Positions 1 through 7,305 of a stretch of DNA of 21,144 bases are shown here, one piece after another. The notes below the pieces were generated by a model. That model made no database searches, was not told the DNA's origin, and worked only from the letters and a program-made list of their open reading frames with translations. Made by a program: the position numbers and the translations under genes. The stretch is from the IMG/VR virus record IMGVR_UViG_3300021364_002008, positions 1 through 21,144 of that record. One strand, given 5' to 3'. Source of the DNA: a virus. Every line of letters begins with the position of its first letter. Position 1 is the first letter of the stretch.

Positions 1-1
1 C

Positions 2-1405
2 ATCACAAATATAATTGCCAATAAAATGACCGATGATGATGTTACTGTTTCATTTTATGCAAGAAAATATGATTCAAATGATTTTTTTGCAATTGTAAAA
101 GATTTAGAAATTAAAACAAAAAGACAGGAAATAATAAATTCAGATAATCCTATATATTTGTCTTTAGACGATGATAGTATAAGTGAAATATGGGCAATTT
201 CTTCTGCTGATAACACAATAAATGTTGATATAGAATACAAACAATACACAGATCAATTATCATTTCCTACAGTAAATTTAGATGCTATAACATATTCTTT
301 ATCACAACCTCTTCTTATCGGTAGTTCAGGATCATTTGTCATTTCTTTTTCTACTAATACTTTAGAATCATTAGTAGCATCAATCAGTGTATCTGGTGAT
401 GGTGTTTTGACTTCATTACCCAGCACAATAACATTTGAAAATGGACATGCAGAATTGACAGTAACTGGTAATGGAACAGGAACAAATCAACAAATAGATA
501 CCATAACTGTCACATTACCATCTGGTGTATCAGTTGATATAGATGCGGAGGTATTGATAATTCCAAATGGTCAGGTTCAATACACAAATTCAGGAACATA
601 TAGTTGGACATGTCCAGCAGGTGTGTATTCTGTTTGTGTAGTTTGTATTGGAGGAGGAGGAGGTGGTATGACTTATAGTGGAAGTTCTGCCACGTATACT
701 TTTTCCATGAATGGGGGAGGAGGCGGTGCTTTGGCATGGTGTAATGATATTCCTACAACACCAGGTCAAACATATACAGTTGTTGTAGGTTCTGGAGGTA
801 GTTGGGGATATTATAGCTCAGGTTCAACTGGTGGAGGTAATAGTTATTTTATGGATCCTAATATCATCATTGCCAGAGGAGGAAATCCTGGTAGGTATTG
901 TCAAACTATTTCTGGAGGCACTTATACTGTGACCACTGATTATGGAACCAGTGGAGGTGGCAATGGGGGATCAAGTATAACAAGTGGTTGTAGTGGTAAT
1001 GGTGGCGCAGGAGGGGGCGGTGCTGGAGGTTATACTGGAAATGGTGGTAATGGTCGAGCATACCCAAACAACGGAGATAATGGTTCTGGAGGAGGCGGTG
1101 CTGGAGGTGGTGGAGCAGATACTGGAAGTGGTCATCCATACAGAGGCGGTGGCGGAGGAGGAGGAGTGGGTATTTGGGGTCAAGGATCTAGTGGTATAGG
1201 AAACGGAGGAGGAGGACAAGGAGGTTCGGGAGGAGGTTCTGGTGTTAGTCAGTATAGTGGACAGCATGGAGGATTATATGGTGGAGGCGGAGGAGGTCAT
1301 GCATCTATTTACTATGGGGGCGCTGGTATGGGAGGTCAAGGCGCTGTTAGAATAATATGGGGAAATGGAAGAGCATTTCCTAGTACATTAACATACGATT
1401 TATAA
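2..1405 (+). CDS. Tail fibre protein with glycine-rich tip, 5'-truncated by the window edge
   Basis: The reading frame is open to the first base of the window, so the Met codon at 26 is probably internal. The residues around it (ANKMTDDDVTVSFYA) align with the interior of the stalk domain of the protein encoded at 2369 (TDSADVTVILY), where about 50 residues precede this point. Numbering from that Met, residues 1-75 are the end of the stalk domain, 80-190 look like an Ig-like beta spacer, and 192-215 (YSWTCPAG then CIGGGGGG) lead into a glycine-rich region to about 442. It ends with the phrase GAVRIIWGNGRAFPS, typical of glycine-rich tips of marine phage fibres. Such tips can pack as polyglycine helices in adhesins of the T4-like phage S16 gp38 type (family knowledge), and a receptor-binding role is inferred. 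The next gene starts 12 bases downstream. Confidence 0.85.
   Translation: MTNIIANKMTDDDVTVSFYARKYDSNDFFAIVKDLEIKTKRQEIINSDNPIYLSLDDDSISEIWAISSADNTINVDIEYKQYTDQLSFPTVNLDAITYSLSQPLLIGSSGSFVISFSTNTLESLVASISVSGDGVLTSLPSTITFENGHAELTVTGNGTGTNQQIDTITVTLPSGVSVDIDAEVLIIPNGQVQYTNSGTYSWTCPAGVYSVCVVCIGGGGGGMTYSGSSATYTFSMNGGGGGALAWCNDIPTTPGQTYTVVVGSGGSWGYYSSGSTGGGNSYFMDPNIIIARGGNPGRYCQTISGGTYTVTTDYGTSGGGNGGSSITSGCSGNGGAGGGGAGGYTGNGGNGRAYPNNGDNGSGGGGAGGGGADTGSGHPYRGGGGGGGVGIWGQGSSGIGNGGGGQGGSGGGSGVSQYSGQHGGLYGGGGGGHASIYYGGAGMGGQGAVRIIWGNGRAFPSTLTYDL
646..1350 (+). repeat. Glycine-rich GGN repeat region of the fibre tip
   Basis: This is a run of imperfect GGA/GGT/GGC codon repeats within the first gene, coding for blocks of four to seven glycines separated by short Tyr/Ser/Asn/Thr segments. 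It is much richer in G than the surrounding sequence. The repetition keeps several other frames open on both strands, and those shadow frames are not genes. Such repeats are prone to slippage and recombination and could vary in length between related phages (inference). Confidence 0.8.
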
Positions 1406-1408
1406 ATA
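1401..1408 (+). promoter_or_regulatory. Possible T4-type late promoter, TATAAATA
   Basis: A perfect match to the T4 late-promoter element overlaps the stop codon of the glycine-rich fibre gene. It is the only exact TATAAATA I found on the plus strand, and it falls in one of the few intergenic spaces. The distance to the next ATG (1418) is only 9 bases, shorter than usual for a late promoter plus leader. In DNA this AT-rich a chance match is easy, so this is a weak call. Confidence 0.35.
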
Positions 1409-1417
1409 TTTACTAAT

Positions 1418-1873
1418 ATGCCAAGAAGAAATTTTAGATATCTTTATAAAGATGAAATTATACCAAGTGCTACCGAATTAAAAGGAATTTCTGAGTTATA
1501 TGATTTATACACAGTAAAAGCAACTGGCAAACCTTATCCGGTAGGATTTTATATAACAGGTTCTAATTTGGATTCTGGTGTAGCGGCAAGGGGTAATGCT
1601 TATGCTGCTAGAATTGATGCTGTAGGTTATCATGTTGAAAGAACATTTACGGTAATAATAATTCCTATTGGTGATACGAATAGTGATGATCTGATCAACG
1701 TTACTCCTGTGAATACTTTAGTTTCTACTAATAGTACGGGAATATTAACTAATATTAGTTTAGGCACTATTGCCATTGTTAGATCCACAGCAGAAATCGG
1801 AAGAACTTTTATTGTAAGAGTTGAAACTGCTGAAGAGGGTATTTTATATGAAAAAACTATGACAATTATTTAA
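1418..1873 (+). CDS. Hypothetical structural protein of the tail-fibre locus
   Basis: I do not recognise this 151-residue protein. It starts with a basic stretch (MPRRNFRYLYKDE). A mixed segment with two glycine-containing turns (TGKPYPVGFY, GVAARGNAYAAR) follows, then a C-terminal half of alternating hydrophobic and polar residues that reads as beta strands (TFTVIIIPIG, GTIAIVRS, RTFIVRVETAEEG). There is no signal peptide, membrane segment or cysteine. It sits between a large fibre gene and a tail-assembly-helper-like gene, 12 bases after the first and 13 bases before the second, so a small fibre, collar or connector role is the simplest reading, but this rests on position only. The start follows a possible TATAAATA element. 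Confidence 0.7.
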   Translation: MPRRNFRYLYKDEIIPSATELKGISELYDLYTVKATGKPYPVGFYITGSNLDSGVAARGNAYAARIDAVGYHVERTFTVIIIPIGDTNSDDLINVTPVNTLVSTNSTGILTNISLGTIAIVRSTAEIGRTFIVRVETAEEGILYEKTMTII

Positions 1874-1886
1874 AAGAAGTAAAAAA

Positions 1887-2369
1887 ATGAATCAAACACC
1901 AAATTTATTAAAATTATATTCTTACAAAGGCGGAGAGCCTCAATATGTTCCAAATAGAATAAGATTATCGAATGGTATAACAAGAACAAATAGAGATACT
2001 TTTAGTATTGATGAATTAACTGATGCAGGATGGATTGAAGTAGAAGATAAACCAGAAACAACAAGATATGAGAAGGCCAGATGGACTGAAAACGGTTGGA
2101 TTGTCACTCCTTTAGATGATATTGAATTAGAGAATGAATGGCGCATTGTTAGAAAAACAAGAGATGAAATAATGCGAAATGTTGAATGGAGAATTTTTAG
2201 ATATCAGAGTGAAGAAAGATTAGGTCTTGAACATACTGATGATATAGTTGAACTTGACAATTTTATGCAGGCACTAAGAGATGTGACAAATCAAGAAGAT
2301 GTTTTCAATATTGTTTGGCCAGAATTATCTAATCATGGTCATTTAGTTGACCATTCGGAGAATCCATAA
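1887..2369 (+). CDS. Divergent tail assembly chaperone-like protein
   Basis: The C-terminal half resembles, at low similarity, the helper repeated later in the window: a charged helix with TRDEIMRNVEWR (about residues 91-102), then FMQALRDV (127-134), and a terminal hydrophobic-WP motif (IVWPEL). This is the arrangement of Phage_tail_APC-like proteins (PF16778, from memory). The first 90 residues (YSYKGGEPQYVPNRI, then a Trp-rich W-I-E-V / RW-T-E-N-GW segment) are not shared with the other copies. At 160 residues it is longer than they are (86-139). The ATG follows a purine-rich AAGAAG. The stop overlaps the next ATG by one base (TAATG), as at most later helper boundaries. It probably assists assembly of the large fibre on one side or the other. 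Confidence 0.65.
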   Translation: MNQTPNLLKLYSYKGGEPQYVPNRIRLSNGITRTNRDTFSIDELTDAGWIEVEDKPETTRYEKARWTENGWIVTPLDDIELENEWRIVRKTRDEIMRNVEWRIFRYQSEERLGLEHTDDIVELDNFMQALRDVTNQEDVFNIVWPELSNHGHLVDHSENP

Positions 2370-3910
2370 TGACTATACCTAATATTTTTTCAGTCGGTGG
2401 ACTATATTATAAAACATTTGCACAAAATTTGACAATTAATGAATCAATAATTTTATCGAATGGTCCAGCATCGCACCAGGTTTTACAATTACAATCAATG
2501 ATAGTAAGTAATGTAGATGGTACAGATTCGGCGGATGTAACTGTCATTTTATATAAAAATGGAACTGGTTATAAAATTGTAAATACCTGTCCAGTTCCTG
2601 CAAAATCTTCTTTAGTTGTTATATCAAAAGATAATCAAATATATCTTGAAGAAGGTGATTATCTTTCTGTTGTTGCGAGTGAAGATTATGATTTACAAGC
2701 TATATGTTCATATCAAGAAATTTTTGATACCGATCAGGCAGCATATACATCAATGATTAGTTCAAATTATAATCCTGGTGAATCAGATACTATTGATATT
2801 ACATTAAACAGTAGAAATATTGTAGACGGAACTACTGTAGGATATACAGTTACTGGAATAGATAGTAACGATATAACCGCAGGTAATTTGACAGGATCTT
2901 TTACTATTAATAATAATCAAGCAACTATTTCTTTTTCTTTCAATGCTGATTTAACAGTAGAGGGTCCTGAAACAATAACCATCACTTTAGCAAGTTCTGA
3001 TAGTGCATCAAATCCTACTGGAAGTTTAGCATTAAATTTAACACTACTAGATACTTCAGCAACTCTTGCTGTAAATGCCTGGTTGGTTGGTGGGGTTTAC
3101 ACTCAAGATTTTCATAAAAGATCATTTGCTACAATGAGCAATGAAGTTTCTTACGGAAGTTTAAGTACAACAAACTCAGGAGGAGCATGTGGAGGTACTA
3201 ATTACTATAAAATGATCTGTAGTTGTTTTACTGGAGTAAATACAACTAATAGTGATATAAAAGATCTTAGTACAAATGCAAATGCGACAACTTGGGGAAA
3301 CACAGCATTCACACATCACAATGGTATGGCAGATGGTAATCAAGATTACCTAATGTATTATGGTGGTTTTAACGGAAGTACAAATACCCAACAGCAAACT
3401 AAACAAAGTTATGCAAGTGCTAGTTCATCGCAATGTGGTGCTGGAACCGTAACAGGAACTAGATTAGGTTTCTGCGGAAGTGATTACAATGATTATATTC
3501 AAGCAGGAGCCGGAGATAATAATAGTAACAGAACAAATGCTACGTGGAGAACAAGTATGAGTTCATGTTCAGTGACAAGTGGACCTGCTTTACCAAGCGT
3601 AATGTATGTCATGCAAGCAGCAGGTAATGACACATATAATTGTGTAAGTGGGAATTATGGAAATTCTCCTTATAACCATTTGAATCAAATTAATAGATAT
3701 CAATTTTCAACAAATACTCAAACAAATAACTGGTTAGGTATTACAGGTATTGGTAGTGGTGTTAATGTTTCTGATAGAGATGATTTGTGTTTTCACGGAG
3801 GTTCAGCAAGTGGATGGCAAAAATTTAGTATAAGTTCAGGTGGAACTGTGACATATTTTGGATCAACAAGTGTAACATCTGGAACTGCAACTAGAGGGCC
3901 AGGCGTATAA
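2369..3910 (+). CDS. Large tail fibre: stalk domain, Calx-beta-like spacer, possible kelch-like tip
   Basis: Residues 1-120 match the stalk domain of the first gene; motifs are DVTVILYKNG, VPAKSSLVVISKDNQIYLEEGD and a closing CSYQEI. Residues 130-230 read like a Calx-beta or related Ig-like spacer (YNPGESDTIDITL, then EGPETITITLASS). The last 280 residues are rich in Gly, Ser, Asn, Tyr and Cys. They contain spaced FATMSNEVSYGSL, YYGGFNG, RLGFCGSD and LCFHGGSA segments, which suggest degenerate kelch or beta-propeller blades, though this is tentative. The cysteines cluster in this tip. It is translationally overlapped by one base at both ends (TAATG). The shared N-terminus with the first gene implies that both proteins attach to the same kind of partner while presenting different tips. 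A receptor-binding role is inferred. Confidence 0.75.
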   Translation: MTIPNIFSVGGLYYKTFAQNLTINESIILSNGPASHQVLQLQSMIVSNVDGTDSADVTVILYKNGTGYKIVNTCPVPAKSSLVVISKDNQIYLEEGDYLSVVASEDYDLQAICSYQEIFDTDQAAYTSMISSNYNPGESDTIDITLNSRNIVDGTTVGYTVTGIDSNDITAGNLTGSFTINNNQATISFSFNADLTVEGPETITITLASSDSASNPTGSLALNLTLLDTSATLAVNAWLVGGVYTQDFHKRSFATMSNEVSYGSLSTTNSGGACGGTNYYKMICSCFTGVNTTNSDIKDLSTNANATTWGNTAFTHHNGMADGNQDYLMYYGGFNGSTNTQQQTKQSYASASSSQCGAGTVTGTRLGFCGSDYNDYIQAGAGDNNSNRTNATWRTSMSSCSVTSGPALPSVMYVMQAAGNDTYNCVSGNYGNSPYNHLNQINRYQFSTNTQTNNWLGITGIGSGVNVSDRDDLCFHGGSASGWQKFSISSGGTVTYFGSTSVTSGTATRGPGV

Positions 3911-4671
3911 TGGAGAATAATATGGATTTGATTGAGAAGAAAAATTTTGACTTAGAGAATTTAGATAAAAATCTTACAGAAATAAGAGATGAAATTTCTC
4001 CTTATGTGAATAAAGTAGAGTATATGAAAAGAATTATCGGTACTCCACAAACTAAACATGAGTTAGAAATTGGTAATTTATTATTCAGTGGAGATAGTCC
4101 TTTAATTTGGTATAAACAGTGTTATTCACAAATTAACAGCAGAATGGAAGGTGTTGTTCAAAGTTATTATAAGTTAAAAAAATTAAAAGTTAAAATTAAC
4201 GAATTACAAAATCAAACAAATTTAACTGAATTAGAAGAAATAAAATTAAACAAAAATCAAACTGATTATGTTAAATTAGAAGGTTATGTTCAAAATTCCA
4301 TCAGTGAAATAAAACATTATTATAATGCTGCACAAAAAATGAAAGAAAGTTTTAACATACCCGATGATATTACTGATGAACAAATGAATGAGGCGAGTAT
4401 TGAGGATCATATTAAAACTGCCTTTAAGCAAGCAATTCAAGATGTAACCCAACACGGAGTGATAACAAGAGGAACTTTTGGACATTTAGAACAATGGGGT
4501 ATTCATCCTATGGCAGCAAAATATTATGTTCATGATTATATAAGCAGTTGTGAGGAATTACTACAAAACAAAAAAACACCTAATGTAAATCATTTATATA
4601 ATTTTTTACAAGAAATGTACTTAATTCATAGAGAATTTTATAAAGACAATAAAACAAGATTGGGTATCTAA
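3910..4671 (+). CDS. Helical, coiled-coil protein of unknown function in the fibre locus
   Basis: This 253-residue protein is unlike all its neighbours: almost entirely helical, charged, and rich in Lys, Glu, Asn and Gln. A likely coiled coil spans about residues 85-140 (YKLKKLKVKINELQNQ and following). The C-terminal third has a more conserved-looking segment with ITRGTFGHLEQWGIHPMAAKYY (about 184-205; the residues are worth searching), then a histidine- and tyrosine-rich helix. There is no signal peptide or membrane segment. The first ATG overlaps the previous stop (TAATG); a second Met at codon 5 is an alternative start. I do not recognise a family. A structural rod, a chaperone or a non-virion accessory protein all remain possible. 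Confidence 0.7.
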   Translation: MENNMDLIEKKNFDLENLDKNLTEIRDEISPYVNKVEYMKRIIGTPQTKHELEIGNLLFSGDSPLIWYKQCYSQINSRMEGVVQSYYKLKKLKVKINELQNQTNLTELEEIKLNKNQTDYVKLEGYVQNSISEIKHYYNAAQKMKESFNIPDDITDEQMNEASIEDHIKTAFKQAIQDVTQHGVITRGTFGHLEQWGIHPMAAKYYVHDYISSCEELLQNKKTPNVNHLYNFLQEMYLIHREFYKDNKTRLGI

Positions 4672-4676
4672 AAAAT

Positions 4677-5156
4677 ATGGCATACATAGGATCATCAGCT
4701 AGAAATACAAATACCAGATCACTTATAGACCATAAGGAATATCTAGGTTCTCATGCTGATACTTCAACAAATTCAGGATACTATACTTTCTATGTAAACT
4801 ATACACCTGGTAATATTACAGTTGTTATACGTGGCATAAATATGGCTAGTTCAGATTATATTGCTACAAATGGTTCTGATGTCAGAATATCAACATCATC
4901 AATAACTTTACAAAATGATGATGTAATAGAAATCATTGGATATAGTGTTCCAAGTAGTAATGTGCTGGAAAGAAGTGATGTAAATATTACAGGAGGACAG
5001 GCAATAAATCTTGAAAAGGTTGATGCTAAGTATTATATGAACAAAAACGAATATACAGCAGATTTAAACGTTCCTGCAGGATATAATGCATTCTTTGCAG
5101 GTCCAATCAACTTCACTGGTACATTAAATGTTGAAGGCACATTGAACATCATCTAA
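4677..5156 (+). CDS. Small fibre protein with YTGDG-like domain remnant and C-terminal cap motif
   Basis: The protein of 159 residues has two parts. The N-terminus (MAYIGSSARN...LIDHKEYLGS) matches in order, though degraded, the start of the protein at 12763 (MPFIGNQPTS...IADHKTYTGD), a beta domain common at the start of phage fibre proteins. The C-terminal 40 residues (YTADLNVPAGYNAFFAGPI then TGTLNVEGTLNII) match the cap family seen at 8736, 11559, 13320-13410, 15931 and 19980-20102. It is the first cap-bearing gene and opens the array of small fibres. The ATG lies 5 bases after the preceding stop. The function is inferred to be structural: a fibre collar, or a capping beta-helix that trimerises. 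Confidence 0.7.
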   Translation: MAYIGSSARNTNTRSLIDHKEYLGSHADTSTNSGYYTFYVNYTPGNITVVIRGINMASSDYIATNGSDVRISTSSITLQNDDVIEIIGYSVPSSNVLERSDVNITGGQAINLEKVDAKYYMNKNEYTADLNVPAGYNAFFAGPINFTGTLNVEGTLNII

Positions 5157-5161
5157 GGGTT

Positions 5162-5187
5162 AAAAATGAACTACACAATTACACTTA
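5162..5187 (+). repeat. Copy 1 of a 26-base exact repeat (start of the 5880 gene)
   Basis: These 26 bases are identical to 5876-5901. They include the A-run before the start codon and the first seven codons (MNYTITL), and they mark the 5' end of a truncated duplicate. Confidence 0.85.
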
Positions 5188-5237
5188 TTGAAATAAATAG
5201 AAATCTAGAAGCACAACAACAGTTAGAGCAAAAATGA
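5166..5237 (+). pseudogene. Internally deleted relic of the MNYTITL small helper gene
   Basis: A 23-codon frame begins MNYTITL, exactly as in the 92-residue protein at 5880, and continues NRNLEAQQQLEQ, which matches that protein's C-terminal RNLEAQQEMEN. The 69 codons in between are gone (72 bases against 279, a difference of 207 bases that keeps the frame). The terminal TGA overlaps the ATG of the next fibre (ATGA), so the coupling junction has survived the deletion. It lies 9 bases after the previous stop. It may be a decayed duplicate, or it may be kept as a translated leader that feeds ribosomes to the gene at 5234. It is unlikely to have the parent's function. Confidence 0.8.
5192..5199 (+). 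promoter_or_regulatory. Weak candidate late-promoter element, AATAAATA
   Basis: It matches the relaxed NATAAATA late-promoter motif reported for T4-like cyanophages (from memory) and lies 34 bases before the ATG at 5234, a plausible leader length. It falls inside the relic gene, near the deletion junction. The same octamer occurs inside several coding regions here, so this is a low-confidence call. Confidence 0.2.
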
Positions 5238-5857
5238 GTAAAGTTCTAGATCTTGCTAACGATCTAACAAGTTTTGAGAGTAAGTATAATTCTGGAACTG
5301 GTGCTTTTGATAGTGTGATAACTGATACAATCTCCGAAAGCACTACTGGTTCTGGTGTAACGATTGATGGATTAAAAATTAAGGATACAGGAATTCAGGT
5401 AGGCGGGTTAGAAGGTGTTAACATTGATTCGAGTGGCCATGTCACGATGCCATATCAACCTGCTTTTATGGCACACGCTAACGAAGGCGGTAGTGAATAT
5501 TTTGCAGGGGGTAGTATTCCTTCTTTTAGTAATATAACCCTTAATACAGGTAATCATTTTAATGGTTCTCGATTTACGGCCCCAATCGCAGGACAATACC
5601 TATTTAGCTTTTCTATTTTGTCAGGCTCTAGCGGTGATTATGGTCTTATTCAGTTTATAAAAAACGGTAGTAGTTTTGTGTTTAATATAAATTGGACACA
5701 AATTTATTCGACAACAAATAATGATAAAGTTGCTAGTGCTACAAAAATAATATCTTTGAGTGCTGATGATTATGTAGAACTAGAAATTAATTCAACCTAT
5801 AATCATTTTTATTGGGATGCCAATTACAGCAGTTTCTGCGGATACTTTTTAGGTTAA
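5234..5857 (+). CDS. Small tail fibre with C1q-like tip domain
   Basis: The product has 207 residues. The first 70 form the docking and shaft part (MSKVLDLANDL, then TGSGVTIDGLKIKD and VNIDSSGHVTMP). From about residue 73 the pattern is that of a C1q-like jelly-roll: PYQPAFMAHAN, FNGSRFTAPIAGQYLFSFS, a central IQFIKNGSS strand, then ISLSADDYVELEI and a final FCGYFLG strand. C1q-like domains form compact trimers and often bind surface ligands, which suits a receptor-binding tip (family knowledge; the role here is inferred). The start overlaps the stop of the relic gene (ATGA). After the stop there are 22 bases with an AAGGA ribosome-binding site for the next gene. Confidence 0.75.
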   Translation: MSKVLDLANDLTSFESKYNSGTGAFDSVITDTISESTTGSGVTIDGLKIKDTGIQVGGLEGVNIDSSGHVTMPYQPAFMAHANEGGSEYFAGGSIPSFSNITLNTGNHFNGSRFTAPIAGQYLFSFSILSGSSGDYGLIQFIKNGSSFVFNINWTQIYSTTNNDKVASATKIISLSADDYVELEINSTYNHFYWDANYSSFCGYFLG

Positions 5858-5869
5858 ATTATTATACAC

Positions 5870-5874
5870 AAGGA
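5870..5874 (+). promoter_or_regulatory. Ribosome binding site AAGGA for the gene at 5880
   Basis: AAGGA lies 5 bases before the ATG, within the longest intergenic space of the window. It is one of the few free-standing ribosome-binding sites here; elsewhere the site is inside the upstream coding sequence. Confidence 0.6.
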
Positions 5875-5875
5875 A

Positions 5876-5901
5876 AAAAATGAACTACACAATTACACTT
5901 A
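5876..5901 (+). repeat. Copy 2 of the 26-base exact repeat
   Basis: Identical to 5162-5187. This is the intact copy, at the start of the 92-residue gene. Confidence 0.85.
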
Positions 5902-6158
5902 CAGAAACAGAAGACAAAGCATTGGCATATGCCGCAGCAAGTCAACAAGATTGGATAGACAATGTTGTACACAATCGTTGTCGTATTGCCATTGATGAAA
6001 TTGTAAAACTTGCAGTAGACAAGTTCATCGCAGCAGGCGAATCAATGCCTGGTGACAAAGAACAAATTGTTGCCATTGCATTTGAACGTGGTTGGGTGAA
6101 AACTGCCGCAGATAGAAATCTGGAAGCGCAACAAGAAATGGAGAATAACGCACCGTGA
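5880..6158 (+). CDS. Small conserved phage protein (MNYTITL family), possible fibre helper
   Basis: A 92-residue, mostly helical, soluble protein with a short beta start (MNYTITLTETEDKALAYAA), a central QQDWIDNVVHNRCRIAIDEI helix, and a polar C-terminus (DRNLEAQQEMENNAP). I associate this opening with small proteins found beside fibre genes in marine phages, but I know of no proven function. Its position, directly before a fibre and with a truncated duplicate before another fibre, suggests a helper or coupling role. Its G+C (about 40 percent) is above that of its neighbours. The last codons contain GGAG as the ribosome-binding site for the next gene, and the stop overlaps that gene's GTG start by four bases (GTGA). 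Confidence 0.75.
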   Translation: MNYTITLTETEDKALAYAAASQQDWIDNVVHNRCRIAIDEIVKLAVDKFIAAGESMPGDKEQIVAIAFERGWVKTAADRNLEAQQEMENNAP

Positions 6159-6733
6159 GCGGAGTCCTCAAACTTGGAAATATAACATTGGGTACAGAGA
6201 ACAATGGTAATATAGATTTGACCAATGTTGGTGAAATATCTTATAATAATCATCCTGCATTTTTTGCATACTTAGGCACAAAACAAACTAATTTTACCGA
6301 CCAAACATATGTAAAAGTATCATATGATACAATAGATATAGACACTCACAGTTCTTTTGATATTTCCTCATTTGTTGGTAGATACACAATACCTAGTGGT
6401 TGTAGTGGCACTTATCAAATAAATGCCAGAGTTACTGGATGGGCAGAGACAGATACAAATTTAAGAGATGACCATTTATATCTGAGAAAAAATGGTTCTA
6501 ATTATGAGGGTGTGGCAAACAGATGGTCCGGAAATGATATAGCACATCATTCTAATGTGTTGACAACAATTATGAATTTAAATGCAGGTGATTATTTAGA
6601 AATTTTTTATTTTTTAAATTCGGTAGACCAAACTGATAGCACAGTCCTGTCTAAAATGAGTGATTATACTCTAACTAGTGGTTGGGAAGAAGTAGAAAGA
6701 TTAACAACGTTTTGGGGATATAGGATACAATAA
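6155..6733 (+). CDS. Small tail fibre with C1q-like or jelly-roll tip, GTG start
   Basis: The 192-residue protein starts at a GTG that overlaps the preceding stop (GTGA). No ATG is placed to replace it, and the N-terminus so obtained (MSGVLKLGNITLGTENNG) fits the docking signature of the other fibres (M-x-x-x-L-x-L/V-G/N-G). From residue 33 (HPAFFAYLG) to the end it follows the C1q-like order: a YVKVSYDTIDIDTHSSFD strand pair, YTIPSGCSGTYQINARV, LYLRKNGSNYEG, NLNAGDYLEIFYF and the closing FWGYRIQ strand. It is paired with the other C1q-like fibre at 5234. The stop overlaps the next ATG by one base (TAATG). Confidence 0.75.
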   Translation: MSGVLKLGNITLGTENNGNIDLTNVGEISYNNHPAFFAYLGTKQTNFTDQTYVKVSYDTIDIDTHSSFDISSFVGRYTIPSGCSGTYQINARVTGWAETDTNLRDDHLYLRKNGSNYEGVANRWSGNDIAHHSNVLTTIMNLNAGDYLEIFYFLNSVDQTDSTVLSKMSDYTLTSGWEEVERLTTFWGYRIQ

Positions 6734-7305
6734 TGGCATCAGAGATACAACTCGGAGGTAAAACTTTATTTACCCAAACGGCAAACAATATGCCGGAAAT
6801 GCACACAAATGTTGTGATACCAGAAGCAACTAAAACTGCTCTTGGATTGAATCAATTGCCCGCAGGAACATCAGCACAAAGACCATCAACTCCTGCAGTT
6901 GGTATGATAAGATATAATACTGATTTAAAATCATTAGAATACTATAATACGAATAGTTTATCTGGTTCAACTTGGCATTCAGTTGGTCCGTTTGTCACGG
7001 TACAATTTAATGGCAACACAGGTTCTGTTATGAAATGGTGGGGTAATTATTCAAGTATTACCAGAAATACTACTGGAAATTATACACTAACATTTGCATC
7101 AGCGGTAGATACTAGTTATGCATGGCATATAGACACCGATACAAATAATTCAAGGTCTGGCAATCATGTAATGGGAATGAGTGGTTTCAGTGGTTATTAT
7201 TTTGTTTATAATTCAACGTATTTTACATTTACAACGTGTGATGTTGCTGCCACAACAAGGTCTGATTCAGAAATAATTTGGGTTTCATTGTGGAGTGTAG
7301 CATGA
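6733..7305 (+). CDS. Small tail fibre with AQRP collar repeat
   Basis: A 190-residue fibre. The docking segment is MASEIQLGGKTLFTQTANN. About residues 55-85 hold the phage fibre collar motif (GTSAQRPSTPAVGMIRYNT then YYN...W), also seen at 18605 and, as a degenerate tandem, at 19626. The tip (GSVMKWWGNYSSITRNTTG, then YTLTFASAVDTSYAW) resembles part of the CRAWVNF/TTAMPD domain in the genes at 8970 and 11783, but without the CRA-W strand. The gene ends with TGA inside an ATGA overlap with the downstream helper. GGAG in its final codons (gtg gag tgt) serves as the ribosome-binding site. Confidence 0.7.
   Translation: MASEIQLGGKTLFTQTANNMPEMHTNVVIPEATKTALGLNQLPAGTSAQRPSTPAVGMIRYNTDLKSLEYYNTNSLSGSTWHSVGPFVTVQFNGNTGSVMKWWGNYSSITRNTTGNYTLTFASAVDTSYAWHIDTDTNNSRSGNHVMGMSGFSGYYFVYNSTYFTFTTCDVAATTRSDSEIIWVSLWSVA

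Noticed and set aside
906-1267. Several open frames on both strands across the glycine-rich region
   Set aside because: They result from the GGN repeat being free of stops in all frames. Their products are low-complexity runs (His/Leu, Ser/Thr, Val/Glu) without ribosome-binding sites.
4276-4485. Minus-strand frames within the genes (for example 4276-4485, 5942-6253, 7484-7813)
   Set aside because: They lie inside plus-strand genes with clear family motifs and overlaps, and have no recognisable product.
5858-5879. Terminator in the longest intergenic space
   Set aside because: There is no inverted repeat, only an A-rich ribosome-binding region.
7278-7301. Longer helper start at a TTG 24 bases upstream of 7302
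   Set aside because: The ATG at 7302 makes the ATGA overlap present in all other copies and has GGAG at a good distance.
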